Source of the DNA: Rhodospirillales bacterium
GTDB taxonomy: Bacteria; Pseudomonadota; Alphaproteobacteria; Micavibrionales; Micavibrionaceae
Direction: 5' to 3'
Length of the DNA: 64,000 nt
NCBI GenBank assembly: GCA_020638395.1
Contig: JACKIP010000002.1
Coordinates: 62,001-126,000 of the forward strand
The notes beneath the pieces were generated by a model that did no database searches, was not told the origin of the DNA, and saw only the letters and a program-made list of their open reading frames with translations. This document shows positions 25,593 through 34,716 of the stretch, piece after piece (position 1 is the first letter of the stretch; each line of letters begins with the position of its first letter). The position numbers and the translations under genes were made by a program.

Positions 25593-28025
25593 CTAAACGT
25601 CCAGATTGGCCACTTTCAGGGCATTATTCTGGATGAATTCCCGGCGCGGTTCGACGACATCGCCCATCAGGGTTGAAAAAATTTCATCGGCTTTTGCAGC
25701 ATCATTAACGGTAACCTGCAGCAAAGTCCGCACCTCCGGATCAAGGGTCGTTTCCCAGAGCTGTTCCGGATTCATCTCCCCCAGACCTTTATAGCGCTGG
25801 ATTTGCAGTCCTTTACGGCCCGCAGCAAGAACGGTGTCCAGCAAGCTCATCGGCCCGTTGATGGTCACTTTGTCTTTGCCGCCGAGCGACAACAGGCCCG
25901 GTGCATCAAAATTGGTTTTCAGCCAGCTAAGAGCACTATGCAGCCGCACCGCATCCGGACTGCGCAAGACATCCGGTGAAATACGTACCAGCTCGGTCAC
26001 GCCGCGCAAGGTGCGCTTTAATTCATAGCCGCTGACTTCCAGCCAGCTCCCGTGCCAGGTGTTTTCCCCTTTGGCCGCAATGCGGTTCAGACGCTGCGCA
26101 ATATGCTGCGCCCGGTCCGCAGATGCGCCGTCCGCAGACAAGGTCCCTTCGATTGCCAGCTGTTCGACCACAGCCCGCGTGCCGATCCGATTCATCAGAG
26201 CCGTGACCGATCCACGCAGAGCGCGTGCCTTTTCCACAAGATCCCGCAAATCAGACCCGGTGCGGTCTGCGCCGCTATGATCGGTGAAAACAGCATCTTT
26301 CAACGCCACATCCAGCAGATAGGAATCCAGCGCCGGATCATCTTTCAGATAGGTTTCTCCGGCATTGCCGCGCTTGACTTTATAAAGCGGCGGCTGGGCG
26401 ATATAAAGATATCCGCGCTCAATCATTTCCGGCATATGGCGGAAAAAGAACGTCAGCAGCAGTGTCCGGATGTGCGCTCCGTCAACATCGGCGTCGGTCA
26501 TGATGACGATTTTATGATAGCGTATTTTGTCGATGTTAAATTCTTCCTTGCCAATCCCGGTGCCGAGCGCGGTAATCAGCGTGCCGATTTCCTGTGATCC
26601 CAGCATCCGGTCGAAGCGGGCACGTTCGACATTCAAAATTTTTCCGCGCAACGGCAGAATGGCCTGATTCTGGCGATGACGCGCCTGTTTTGCAGAGCCT
26701 CCCGCAGAATCACCCTCCACGATAAAGATTTCAGATTTGGAGGGATCTTTTTCCTGACAATCTGCGAGTTTTCCCGGCAGATTAGAGATGTCCATCACCC
26801 CTTTGCGGCGGGTCAGATCACGGGCTTTACGGGCGGCTTCCCGCGCCTGCGCCGCTTCCATGATTTTGCCAACGATAATTTTGGCTTCCTGCGGATGTTC
26901 TTCCAGCCAGGTTGCCAGCCGGTCGCCAATCGCACTTTCCACGACCGGACGCACCTCCGAAGACACAAGCTTATCTTTGGTCTGGGATGAAAATTTCGGG
27001 TCCGGGACTTTGACCGACAGAACGCAGCTCAGGCCCTCGCGCATATCTTCACCGGTCAGCTTGACGCCTTTATCTTTCTTGCTGGCATGTTCTTCGGCGT
27101 ATTTGCCAATCACACGGGTCAGAGCGCCGCGAAATCCCGCCAAATGCGTTCCGCCATCGCGTTGCGGGATGTTGTTGGTAAAACATAGCATGGTTTCGTG
27201 GTAGGCATCCGTCCAGCGCAGAGCGGCCTCCACAGTAATGCCGGCTTTCTCGTCAAACGCCTGTAATGAAATCGGCGCAGAAATCAGCGGCTTCTTCGTG
27301 CGGTCCAGATAATTAACAAAGCTTTCAATCCCGCCTTCAAATTCAAAGATGGTTTGTTTTTGCGGGTCTTCGCGGTTATCAACAACCTCAATATGGACGC
27401 CGGAGTTCAGGAATGCCAGCTCCCGCAAGCGGTTCTCAAGGGTCGTAAAATCAAACTCCGTCATCGTAAACGTTTCCGGAGACGGCAGGAATGTGACTTC
27501 CGTTCCTTTGCGTCCGTGAGACTCTCCCACCACTTTCAGCGGTGCTTCGGCTTCCCCATGACGGAAGCGCATGAAATGTTCTTTACCTTCGCGCCAGACC
27601 CGCAGCTCCAGCCATTCCGACAGCGCATTGACAACAGACACCCCGACGCCATGCAATCCGCCGGAGACTTTATAGGAATTCTGGTCAAATTTCCCCCCCG
27701 CATGCAGACGGGTCATAATGACTTCCGCCGCGGAGACTCCTTCTTCCGGGTGGATGTCTACGGGAATGCCCCGGCCGTTATCGCGAACGGTCACAGAGCC
27801 GTCTTTATTGATGATGACCTCTGTTCTATCGCAATGCCCGGCCAGTGTTTCGTCAATCGCGTTATCGACAGCTTCATAGACCATATGATGCAGGCCGGTG
27901 CCGTCATCCGTATCGCCGATATACATTCCCGGCCGTTTCCGCACAGCATCCAGCCCGCGTAAAACCTTGATCGACCCCGCGCCGTAATCACTTTCATTTG
28001 TCATCTTTTGTGCCGTCTCTGTCAT
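25593..28025 (-). CDS. gyrB: DNA gyrase subunit B
   Basis: ATPase subunit of the type II topoisomerase that adds negative supercoils. The 810-residue protein shows the GHKL ATPase (KRPGMYIGDTDDGTGLHHMV, VRDNGRGIPVDIHP, GGLHGVGVSVVNALS), the TOPRIM acidic residues (EGDSAGGSAKQARHRQ, MTDADVDGAHIRTLLL) and the C-terminal GLGEMNPEQLWETTLDP. It includes the insert between TOPRIM and tail usual in proteobacterial GyrB. The start at 28025 gives MTETAQKMTNESDYGAGSI. It ends 48 bases from the mosaic relic. Confidence 0.98.
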   Translation of the reverse strand: MTETAQKMTNESDYGAGSIKVLRGLDAVRKRPGMYIGDTDDGTGLHHMVYEAVDNAIDETLAGHCDRTEVIINKDGSVTVRDNGRGIPVDIHPEEGVSAAEVIMTRLHAGGKFDQNSYKVSGGLHGVGVSVVNALSEWLELRVWREGKEHFMRFRHGEAEAPLKVVGESHGRKGTEVTFLPSPETFTMTEFDFTTLENRLRELAFLNSGVHIEVVDNREDPQKQTIFEFEGGIESFVNYLDRTKKPLISAPISLQAFDEKAGITVEAALRWTDAYHETMLCFTNNIPQRDGGTHLAGFRGALTRVIGKYAEEHASKKDKGVKLTGEDMREGLSCVLSVKVPDPKFSSQTKDKLVSSEVRPVVESAIGDRLATWLEEHPQEAKIIVGKIMEAAQAREAARKARDLTRRKGVMDISNLPGKLADCQEKDPSKSEIFIVEGDSAGGSAKQARHRQNQAILPLRGKILNVERARFDRMLGSQEIGTLITALGTGIGKEEFNIDKIRYHKIVIMTDADVDGAHIRTLLLTFFFRHMPEMIERGYLYIAQPPLYKVKRGNAGETYLKDDPALDSYLLDVALKDAVFTDHSGADRTGSDLRDLVEKARALRGSVTALMNRIGTRAVVEQLAIEGTLSADGASADRAQHIAQRLNRIAAKGENTWHGSWLEVSGYELKRTLRGVTELVRISPDVLRSPDAVRLHSALSWLKTNFDAPGLLSLGGKDKVTINGPMSLLDTVLAAGRKGLQIQRYKGLGEMNPEQLWETTLDPEVRTLLQVTVNDAAKADEIFSTLMGDVVEPRREFIQNNALKVANLDV

Positions 28026-28127
28026 CTTTTAAAATCTTTGATTTTCTTTTGCTTTTTGCTTCTGTGTGAATCAATAATTAGTAGCATAGTGAGCAGGTGA
28101 ATCCTACTCTAAAAAAGACTTTAGGTT

Positions 28128-28222
28128 TGGATTGCACGGACGATGCCGTGCAATGACGGAACGCCGAAAAAATCTCTTATTCGTCATTGCACGTTTCACC
28201 GCCAGGTGAATACGTGTAATCC
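28128..28222 (+). repeat. Two palindromic family C units in the gyrB-GNAT gap
   Basis: The 437-bp gap 28026-28462 has no credible gene. It holds GGATTGCACGG-n-CCGTGCAATGACGG (28128-28159) and CGTCATTGCACG-n-CGTGTAATCCACGG (28180-28222). Both match the unit bounded by CGTCATT and AATCCA seen elsewhere in the window. Further right, CTGGAATGACGG and a second ACATGGATCACA look like decayed pieces. Confidence 0.75.
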
Positions 28223-28462
28223 ACGGCTGGACATGGATCACAATTTCAAACCTTCCCGAACCAAAAGAGTCTTCGTTGTGTCTGGAATGACGGAAGGAGG
28301 AAGAGCATTCGGGTGTGAATGTACTCTGATAAATCTCCCGCCCGGCACCATATTGTTCTGCGCGGTGCGTCCAAACATCCGGACAGCCCGTGCTGTCTGG
28401 GATTTTCTGTCGGCAATGAATAAGAAAACGACATTTTGATAAAAATACTCCATACTTAAAAA

Positions 28463-28942
28463 ATGAAAATACGTCGCTCAACTTTCTCAGACTGGACTAT
28501 ATTACAAAAATTAAACCAGAAGCTTTTTGATCTGGAGTTTAATAATTACGACAGCTCGATTGACCCAGGATGGCCCACTTCACCTGCTGGAATAACTTAT
28601 TATCAAGATGCAGTGTCTAACAAAACAAAAGCCGCCTTCTTGGCGGAGATTGATGAGACGGCTGTAGGGTACATCATCATCTCCTATGACAGCAGTCGCC
28701 ACGATGAGTCTTACAGAAATAAAGTAAGAGAAGCTGAAATTGAAAATATGTATGTCGAAAGTAATTTTCGAGATCGAGGCATAGGTCGCGAATTAGTCTC
28801 TCAGGCAGAACAATGGAGCCAAAAATGCGGTGCGACACATATACAAGTTATTTCTTCCTATACGAATAATTCTGCTTCAGATTTCTACGAAAGTATTGGA
28901 TTTGACACTTACAATATAACACATGAAAAAAAGCTTCTTTGA
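28463..28942 (+). CDS. GNAT family N-acetyltransferase
   Basis: A 159-residue acetyl-CoA-dependent acyltransferase of unknown substrate. Motif A reads NMYVESNFRDRGIGRELVSQ with the R/Q-x-x-G-x-G/A acetyl-CoA loop as RDRGIG. Motif B is IQVISSYTNNSASDFYESIG followed by FDTY. The gene is AT-rich compared with its neighbours and flanked on the left by a repeat-filled gap, so it may be an acquired single gene. Confidence 0.85.
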   Translation: MKIRRSTFSDWTILQKLNQKLFDLEFNNYDSSIDPGWPTSPAGITYYQDAVSNKTKAAFLAEIDETAVGYIIISYDSSRHDESYRNKVREAEIENMYVESNFRDRGIGRELVSQAEQWSQKCGATHIQVISSYTNNSASDFYESIGFDTYNITHEKKLL

Positions 28943-29010
28943 GGCTTAAAAATCACTAATCCTCCCCAAAAAAGGCGTGCATTCTTTGGCATCTGTGCTA
29001 CAAAAAAGCC

Positions 29011-30513
29011 ATGAGTAAAGACATGAAAGACATTGTGGCCCTGTGTAAACGGCGGGGCTTTATTTTCCCGGCTTCCGATATTTATGGCGGCATTAACGGC
29101 TTTTGGGATTACGGGCCGCTGGGCACCGAATTGAAGAATAATATCCGCGATCTTTGGTGGAAATCCATGGTTCTTACTCCGCCTCTGGGACCTGACGGTG
29201 AACCTGTACAGATTGTCGGTCTTGATAGCGCGATTATCCAGAATCCCAAATGCTGGGAGGCCTCCGGTCATGTCGGCGGCTTTAATGACCCGATGGTGGA
29301 TTGTAAAGAGAGCAAAAAGCGTTACCGTGCAGATCATGTGACGGTCCTTCTGCCCAAAAATCAGGACGGCTTCTGGCTGGCCTTTGATAAGGATGCGGAA
29401 GAGGATGATATTAACCAGCGCCTGAAAAAGCTGGCAAAAGGCCGCCCACAAAGCGATTACGATGTCAAAAAGCTGGATAAAATTCCGTTTTCCGACTTTT
29501 CAAAAATCATCGGACCGGACGCAAAAGAACCGGGCACCCTGACCGAACCACGCCAGTTTAACATGATGTTTTACACCTTTATCGGGGCGATGGGCGGCGA
29601 GGAAAACAAAGCCTATCTGCGTCCGGAAACCTGCGCGGGGATTTTCCTGAATTTCAAAAACGTGCTGGATTCCAGCCGTGTTAAGGTCCCCTTCGGAATT
29701 GCCCAGATCGGCAAAGCGTTCCGGAACGAGGTCACGCCGCGCAACTTTATTTTCCGCTCCCGCGAGTTTGAGCAGATGGAACTGGAATGGTTCTGCGAAA
29801 AAGAAGAGGCTCCGAAATGGTTTGAATTCTGGGTCGAGCAGCGTAAAAAGTGGTGGGACTCCGTCGGAATTGATCTGAAAAAATGTCATTTCCTCGATGT
29901 CCCGAAAGAAGATCTGGCGCATTATTCAGACCGGACCATTGATATCGAATATCAATTCCCGTTCTCCGCGCCGGAATATGACGAGCTGGAAGGCATTGCG
30001 CATCGCGGGAATTTTGACCTGACCCAGCACCAGACGTTCTCTGGTACCAAGCTGGAATATATGGACCCGACGGATAACACCAGGCGCTTCCTGCCAGACG
30101 TGATTGAGCCGTCTTGTGGACTGACCCGCGCCGTTCTTGCGGTCCTGTCCGAGGCGTACACGCTTGATGAGACCCGCCCCTCCGGTGTGTATCTGAATTT
30201 CCCGCCCGCTGTGGCGCCGAAAAAGGCGGCGATCCTGCCGCTGACCGCCAAGGAAGAACACGTACCAATCGCCCAGAAACTCTATATGGAACTGCGAGAG
30301 GATTACGCGGTTGATCTGGATATCAAACAGAACATCGGCAAACGTTATGCGCGTCAGGATGAGATCGGAACGCCTTACTGTTTCACCGTCGATAATGACA
30401 CGGTGTCCGACCAGACTGTGACCGTGCGCGACCGGAACACCATGGCACAGGAGCGCATCGGGCTGGATCATGTTGCGGACTTTTTGCGTGGAAAAATGCA
30501 CAAAAAGTCATAA
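29011..30513 (+). CDS. glyS: Glycyl-tRNA synthetase, single-chain alpha2 type
   Basis: Charges tRNA-Gly. The 500-residue class II synthetase is of the eukaryote/archaeal/Gram-positive homodimer type. It has the N-terminal CKRRGFIFPASDIYGGINGF, motif 2 around FRNEVTPRNFIFRSREFEQ, motif 3 PSCGLTRAVLAVL, and a C-terminal anticodon domain (PFxV-like AVAPKKAAILPLTAKEEH, SVGKRYARQDEIGTP-like IGKRYARQDEIGTPYCFTVD). Proteobacteria mostly use the unrelated two-chain GlyQ/GlyS enzyme, so this form points to an older replacement by transfer. asd follows 33 bases downstream. Confidence 0.95.
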   Translation: MSKDMKDIVALCKRRGFIFPASDIYGGINGFWDYGPLGTELKNNIRDLWWKSMVLTPPLGPDGEPVQIVGLDSAIIQNPKCWEASGHVGGFNDPMVDCKESKKRYRADHVTVLLPKNQDGFWLAFDKDAEEDDINQRLKKLAKGRPQSDYDVKKLDKIPFSDFSKIIGPDAKEPGTLTEPRQFNMMFYTFIGAMGGEENKAYLRPETCAGIFLNFKNVLDSSRVKVPFGIAQIGKAFRNEVTPRNFIFRSREFEQMELEWFCEKEEAPKWFEFWVEQRKKWWDSVGIDLKKCHFLDVPKEDLAHYSDRTIDIEYQFPFSAPEYDELEGIAHRGNFDLTQHQTFSGTKLEYMDPTDNTRRFLPDVIEPSCGLTRAVLAVLSEAYTLDETRPSGVYLNFPPAVAPKKAAILPLTAKEEHVPIAQKLYMELREDYAVDLDIKQNIGKRYARQDEIGTPYCFTVDNDTVSDQTVTVRDRNTMAQERIGLDHVADFLRGKMHKKS

Positions 30514-30546
30514 AAAAACAACAAAAAACAACGGGAAAGCAGAAGA

Positions 30547-31557
30547 ATGACCTACAAAGTAGCTGTGATGGGAGCGACCGGAAATGTCGGCCGAGAAATG
30601 TTGAATATTCTGCATGAACGGGAGTTTCCGGTTTCTGATGTGATTGCACTGGCGTCTCATCGCTCGGTGGGCCGCGAGGTTTCCTTCGGCGATCAGGTTT
30701 TATCTGTACAGGATTTGGCCAAATTCGATTTTTCCGGAGTTGATATCGTGCTCTCCTCCCCCGGCGCGAAGGTTTCTGCGGAATACGCGCCTAAAGCCGG
30801 AAAGGCCGGGGCGGTGGTCATTGATAATACCTCTCACTTCCGCATGGACCCGGACGTGCCGCTGGTTGTGCCGGAAGTCAACCCGCAGGATATTGCCGGC
30901 TATAAAAAGAAAAATATTATTGCCAATCCAAACTGTTCCACTATCCAGATGGTTGTGGCCTTGAAGCCTTTGCACGATCTTGCCACCATCAAACGCGTGG
31001 TGGTGTCAACTTACCAGTCAGTCTCCGGTGCCGGCAAAGAAGCCATGGATGAGCTGTTTAACCAGACTCGCAAGATCTATATGAATGAAAACACCAATCC
31101 GGAAATTTTCCCGAAACCGATTGCGTTTAACGTCATTCCACAGATTGACAAGTTTATGGACGACCATTCCACCAAAGAGGAATGGAAAATGATGGCAGAG
31201 ACCAAAAAAATTCTCGATCCAAAAATCAAAGTCTGCGCCAACTGTGTGCGCGTGCCGGTCTTTATCGGTCATGCCGAGATGGTGAATGTTGAATTTGAGA
31301 AAGAGATTTCCGCTAAAGACGCGTTGCGCGCCTTGCAAAAAGCGCCGGGTATCACGGTTATTGATCTGGAAAGTGACATGGAATATGTCACACCGGCTGA
31401 AATTGCCGGAGAAGATAACGTCTTTATTTCCCGCATGCGTGAAGATCAGAGCGTGGATAATGGCCTGAATTTCTGGTGCGTGGCAGACAATTTGCGCAAA
31501 GGCGCCGCCCTGAACACCATCCAGATCGCCGAGGTTCTGGTCAAGGATTACCTGTAA
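30547..31557 (+). CDS. asd: Aspartate-semialdehyde dehydrogenase
   Basis: Second step of the aspartate pathway to lysine, threonine, methionine and diaminopimelate, converting aspartyl phosphate with NADPH. The 336-residue protein has the nucleotide motif VMGATGNVGREMLNIL, the catalytic cysteine in NPNCSTIQMV, the STYQSVSGAGKEAMDEL segment, and the catalytic histidine near RVPVFIGHAEMVNVEF. A standard bacterial Asd. AGCAGAAG precedes the ATG. Confidence 0.97.
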   Translation: MTYKVAVMGATGNVGREMLNILHEREFPVSDVIALASHRSVGREVSFGDQVLSVQDLAKFDFSGVDIVLSSPGAKVSAEYAPKAGKAGAVVIDNTSHFRMDPDVPLVVPEVNPQDIAGYKKKNIIANPNCSTIQMVVALKPLHDLATIKRVVVSTYQSVSGAGKEAMDELFNQTRKIYMNENTNPEIFPKPIAFNVIPQIDKFMDDHSTKEEWKMMAETKKILDPKIKVCANCVRVPVFIGHAEMVNVEFEKEISAKDALRALQKAPGITVIDLESDMEYVTPAEIAGEDNVFISRMREDQSVDNGLNFWCVADNLRKGAALNTIQIAEVLVKDYL

Positions 31558-31593
31558 AGGAGGTTTCTACCGCTCCGTCACGCGACTCCGTCC

Positions 31594-32090
31594 GTGTGTT
31601 TCCTCTTGATTTTTCACCACGGAGGCACGGAGGGCGTAGAGATTCCTTACAAACCTCAATTTCGTCATTACACGGCTTTCGAAGAAAGTCCGTGTAATCC
31701 ATATGTCGATAAATAGTGAATCACACGTATTTTATAGTGCTTTGGTTTAATTTTAAGACAAATTATCAAGCCGTCATTGCCTGAATTGTCGCAGACAATT
31801 CTAAGGAAATCCATTGATACTTATGGATGTTTTTGGATTTCCCCAGGATTTTCTTTAAAAATACGGGGAATGACGGATGTCAGATTCTCAATGCGAAGGA
31901 CTATAATAGGACAAAGTAAAACAAAGTTCTTTCGTTTTTTGTAAAAAACCTTTGCGACCTCTGTGGTTAAAATGATTGAAGCACGAAGGGCCGAAGGAAC
32001 GAAGTTTTTTCGATTGCTTCGGCCCTTCGTAACTTCGTTTTTATATCACGTTTTCATGGATCACACGGCCGGAGCCGCGTGATAACGGCT
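31594..32090. repeat. Composite repeat island between asd and the DEAD helicase
   Basis: The 588-bp convergent gap 31558-32145 contains no gene and is nearly all dispersed repeat. It holds a family D piece CACGGAGGCACGGAGGG (about 31598-31625), a family C palindrome (31662-31703), a full family A element (31741-31910), a D-type inverted repeat CACGAAGGGCCGAAG...CTTCGGCCCTTCGTAAC (31982-32033) and another C palindrome (32051-32090). TCTCAAAATTATTTATAGCC (32101-32120) also recurs at the edge of the family A copy at 57.7 kb. Confidence 0.82.
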
Positions 32091-32145
32091 TGAGAGAGTA
32101 TCTCAAAATTATTTATAGCCACTATAAAAACCAATAAAGTTCCGA

Positions 32146-33387
32146 TTACGCGGCTTTTTTATTGTCCCGATAAAAACGTTTTTTGCCACTACTTTGCGGC
32201 TTGCTGTTTTTATCCGTACGGGCAAAGCGTGCCGGTTTTTTGCGGGATTTGTCTCCCCCATTACGAGGAGGATGAGACGCCGAGGGAGCGTCCGGATTCA
32301 ATAACCGTTCAATCGCATGCCATTTGCGACCATCCTGCTGAGAGACAAAGCTGATGGCTGATCCCTGCGCTCCGGCGCGGGCCGTCCGCCCCATCCGGTG
32401 AATGAAGTCCTCGGCAACTTGCGGCAGGTCATAATTGACAACGTGTTCGATATGAGGAACATCCAGACCACGTGCGGCAATATCGGTCGCAATCAAAATC
32501 CGGAAGTTTTGTTTGCGAAAATTCTGCATGACTTTATCACGTTTGGTCTGGCGCAGATCTCCATGCAAAGCTTCGGAGGTAAATCCATCGCGACGCAGAT
32601 TAGTTGCCATACGATCCGCCCCGAATTTGGTTTTCACAAATACGATGACAGATCCGCTCCGATCATATAATTGTTGCATCAATTCTTTATATTTCTGATC
32701 CTGTTCGATCCGGATCACATCCTGCTTGATATTTTGTGCAACAACATTGGTTTCCCCGACGGCGATCCGCTGCGGATTGTTCATATACTTTTCCGAAAGT
32801 TTCAGAATGTTTTTCGGCAATGTTGCGGAGAACATCAGGGTCTGGCGTTCTGCAGGAAGGAATTTGAAAATTTTCTCAAGCTGGATGGTAAATCCCATAT
32901 CCAGCATGCGATCGGTTTCATCCAGCACCAGAAAATGCGTCTCGCGCAGCATCATTGATCCACGCTCCAGATGGTCATTAATCCGGCCGGGCGTTCCAAC
33001 GATCAGGCGTGGACGGGCCTGTAGCTGAGATAATTGTTTCCCCATCGGCTCTCCGCCAATGATAAACGCCGTTTTGATCGGACTTTTCGGCCCAAGAAGC
33101 TGATGCATGATATCCATGATCTGTTTGCCCAGCTCCCGTGTCGGAGTGAGGACCAGGGCGGAGCCAGTTGGATTGCTCAGGAGTTTTTCGATCAGAGGAA
33201 TGGCAAACGCTGCCGTTTTTCCGGTTCCGGTCTGGGCGGTCCCCATAATATCGTGCCCCGCCAGAGCCAACGGAATTGCCTGAGCCTGAATGGGAGTTGG
33301 AATTGTGTATTTCATGTGGGCAAGTGCTTGCGCAAGAGCAGGCGACAAGCCAAAATCTTCAAAATTTTTCATGTTTAGTTCTTTCAT
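32146..33387 (-). CDS. DEAD-box RNA helicase (RhlE-like) with DETD motif II
   Basis: ATP-dependent RNA helicase, 413 residues. It has the Q motif (FEDFGLSPALAQALAHM... PTPIQAQAIP), motif I TGTGKTA, Ia PTRELGKQ, Ib TPGR, III SAT, V TDIAARGLDVP and VI HRMGRTARAG. A basic tail of about 50 residues (SRKKPARFARTDKNS) is typical of RhlE-type cold-linked helicases. Motif II reads DETD instead of DEAD, which is unusual. Start either at 33387 or at M6 (33372). The cold-shock gene just upstream on the same strand fits a cold or RNA-folding role. Confidence 0.93.
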   Translation of the reverse strand: MKELNMKNFEDFGLSPALAQALAHMKYTIPTPIQAQAIPLALAGHDIMGTAQTGTGKTAAFAIPLIEKLLSNPTGSALVLTPTRELGKQIMDIMHQLLGPKSPIKTAFIIGGEPMGKQLSQLQARPRLIVGTPGRINDHLERGSMMLRETHFLVLDETDRMLDMGFTIQLEKIFKFLPAERQTLMFSATLPKNILKLSEKYMNNPQRIAVGETNVVAQNIKQDVIRIEQDQKYKELMQQLYDRSGSVIVFVKTKFGADRMATNLRRDGFTSEALHGDLRQTKRDKVMQNFRKQNFRILIATDIAARGLDVPHIEHVVNYDLPQVAEDFIHRMGRTARAGAQGSAISFVSQQDGRKWHAIERLLNPDAPSASHPPRNGGDKSRKKPARFARTDKNSKPQSSGKKRFYRDNKKAA

Positions 33388-33398
33388 ATAAAGAGCGA

Positions 33399-33433
33399 AA
33401 ATAAAACGTCGCGCAGCTTCTAAAGCCGCGCGA
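33399..33433 (-). terminator. Rho-independent terminator after the cold-shock gene
   Basis: On the minus strand an 11-bp stem TCGCGCGGCTT/AAGCTGCGCGA with one G-T pair and a TAG loop is followed by CGTTTTATTTT. It separates csp from the helicase gene. Confidence 0.88.
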
Positions 33434-33468
33434 AAAGCGTTTTATATCTATTAATAAAGAGAATGCAG

Positions 33469-33693
33469 TTATGCAGCATCCCGCAGATTTGCGGCGCTGT
33501 CTTTTCCTTTTTTCGGATCACGCTGCAAATCAAAACCAACTTTTTGGCCTTCTTTCAGTGTGCGCATTCCGGCGCGTTCCACAGCACTAATATGTACAAA
33601 AACGTCGTTACCGCCGTTATCAGGTTGAATAAAACCAAACCCTTTTTGATCGTTAAACCATTTGACGGTGCCGGTTGTTTGTTGGTCTTGCAT
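33469..33693 (-). CDS. Cold-shock protein, CspA family
   Basis: A 74-residue single cold-shock domain that binds single-stranded RNA/DNA. RNP1 KGFGFIQP and RNP2 VFVHIS are clear, preceded by TGTVKWFND. A GGAAAATATC ribosome site precedes the start. The next gene upstream ends 281 bases away, leaving room for the long structured leader common to such genes; I see no defined cold box in it. Confidence 0.95.
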   Translation of the reverse strand: MQDQQTTGTVKWFNDQKGFGFIQPDNGGNDVFVHISAVERAGMRTLKEGQKVGFDLQRDPKKGKDSAANLRDAA

Positions 33694-33974
33694 GATATTT
33701 TCCTTTCACTGCAAAGTTTTAAGCGCAGAGCGACACAAATATCGCATACCACGCGGGTTATTGCGTTCGATGTATGAAAAACTGTTCGATAAAACTGAAC
33801 TTTTCAGGAAAGGTGAATTTCAAGGCTCACGGTCTTATTAAAGAAGACAAACCTGCCAAAAGCTCTGTACTTAAAAAAGAGCATCAATGTCAAACGACGA
33901 GCGCATTAATGACAGATATTTCTATAAAGGTCAAGAAAATTATCTTATGGTATGGATCTCCCCGAAAAGACGGG

Positions 33975-34490
33975 TTACCTGCCAGAGACGAGTGTTGCCG
34001 CCAGCGCCTGCTCGCTTGCCTCACACCGCGCATCTTTTGTGATGCAGAGGGTCGCCGCAATCAATAGCTGGTAATGGGACAGATCCGGCTTAATACCCGT
34101 CTCTGCGGTCATATCAGAGATCTGGTTGGCGCACTCGGCCAGAACATTCCCAACCGTCTCCCGCGGAGCCTCAACTTCCCCAAGCACACTCGCCGCCGCG
34201 CATTGCTGTTCGACCGAACCAGCGGCTTTGGTCTTTCCTTTTTCTTTCAGAGCTGCAATATAATTCGCAGCAAGAATGCGGTTAGAGTATGCGTTGACCT
34301 TCAGGCAGGCCGAGGACATCCAGCCGGTTTCCTTAAGACATTCGCGGGCGATGTTTTTGGCCAGCTGGACTAATTCCTTCTCTGCCCGCCCGGAGGAGGC
34401 GACAGTGGCACCAGAAGATTGCGCCCCGGCAGGCGCCGCCAGACAGAATAAAAACGAATACAGGGTTATCACCCGGACGAATCTCACCAT
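33975..34490 (-). CDS. Exported alpha-helical protein of unknown function
   Basis: A 171-residue protein with a signal peptide (MVRFVRVITLYSFLFCLAAP, cut near AGA-QS). The mature part is helical, alanine-rich and has about six cysteines in pairs (ECLKETGWMSSACLKV, EQQCAAAS, AECANQI, LCITKDARCEA), suggesting disulfides in the periplasm. I chose the ATG at 34490 because AAGGAG sits eight bases ahead; ATG at 34496 is too close to it. I do not recognise the family. Confidence 0.75.
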   Translation of the reverse strand: MVRFVRVITLYSFLFCLAAPAGAQSSGATVASSGRAEKELVQLAKNIARECLKETGWMSSACLKVNAYSNRILAANYIAALKEKGKTKAAGSVEQQCAAASVLGEVEAPRETVGNVLAECANQISDMTAETGIKPDLSHYQLLIAATLCITKDARCEASEQALAATLVSGR

Positions 34491-34562
34491 AAGCATCTCT
34501 CCTTTTCGGATCGTATGGAGGATCAACTATGACATGCCTCTGCCATAAATGCAAAAGGTAAG

Positions 34563-34649
34563 TGGTGCGGGTGGTCGGACTTGAACCGACACGTCCTTGC
34601 GGACACCAGATTTTGAGTCTGGCGCGTCTACCAATTTCACCACACCCGC
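34563..34649 (-). tRNA. tRNA-Leu (CAA)
   Basis: Acceptor GCGGGTG pairs with CACCCGC, with discriminator A and encoded CCA (34565-34563). The anticodon stem CCAGA/TCTGG closes the loop CTCAAAA, giving anticodon CAA. A long variable arm TGTCCGCAAGGACGT confirms a class II tRNA. Confidence 0.97.
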
Positions 34650-34716
34650 ATCCTTGTCATTTTGGTTTTTATGTTGTAACGATTTTCAAATAAAAACACA
34701 ATGAAAGAATTTCAAA

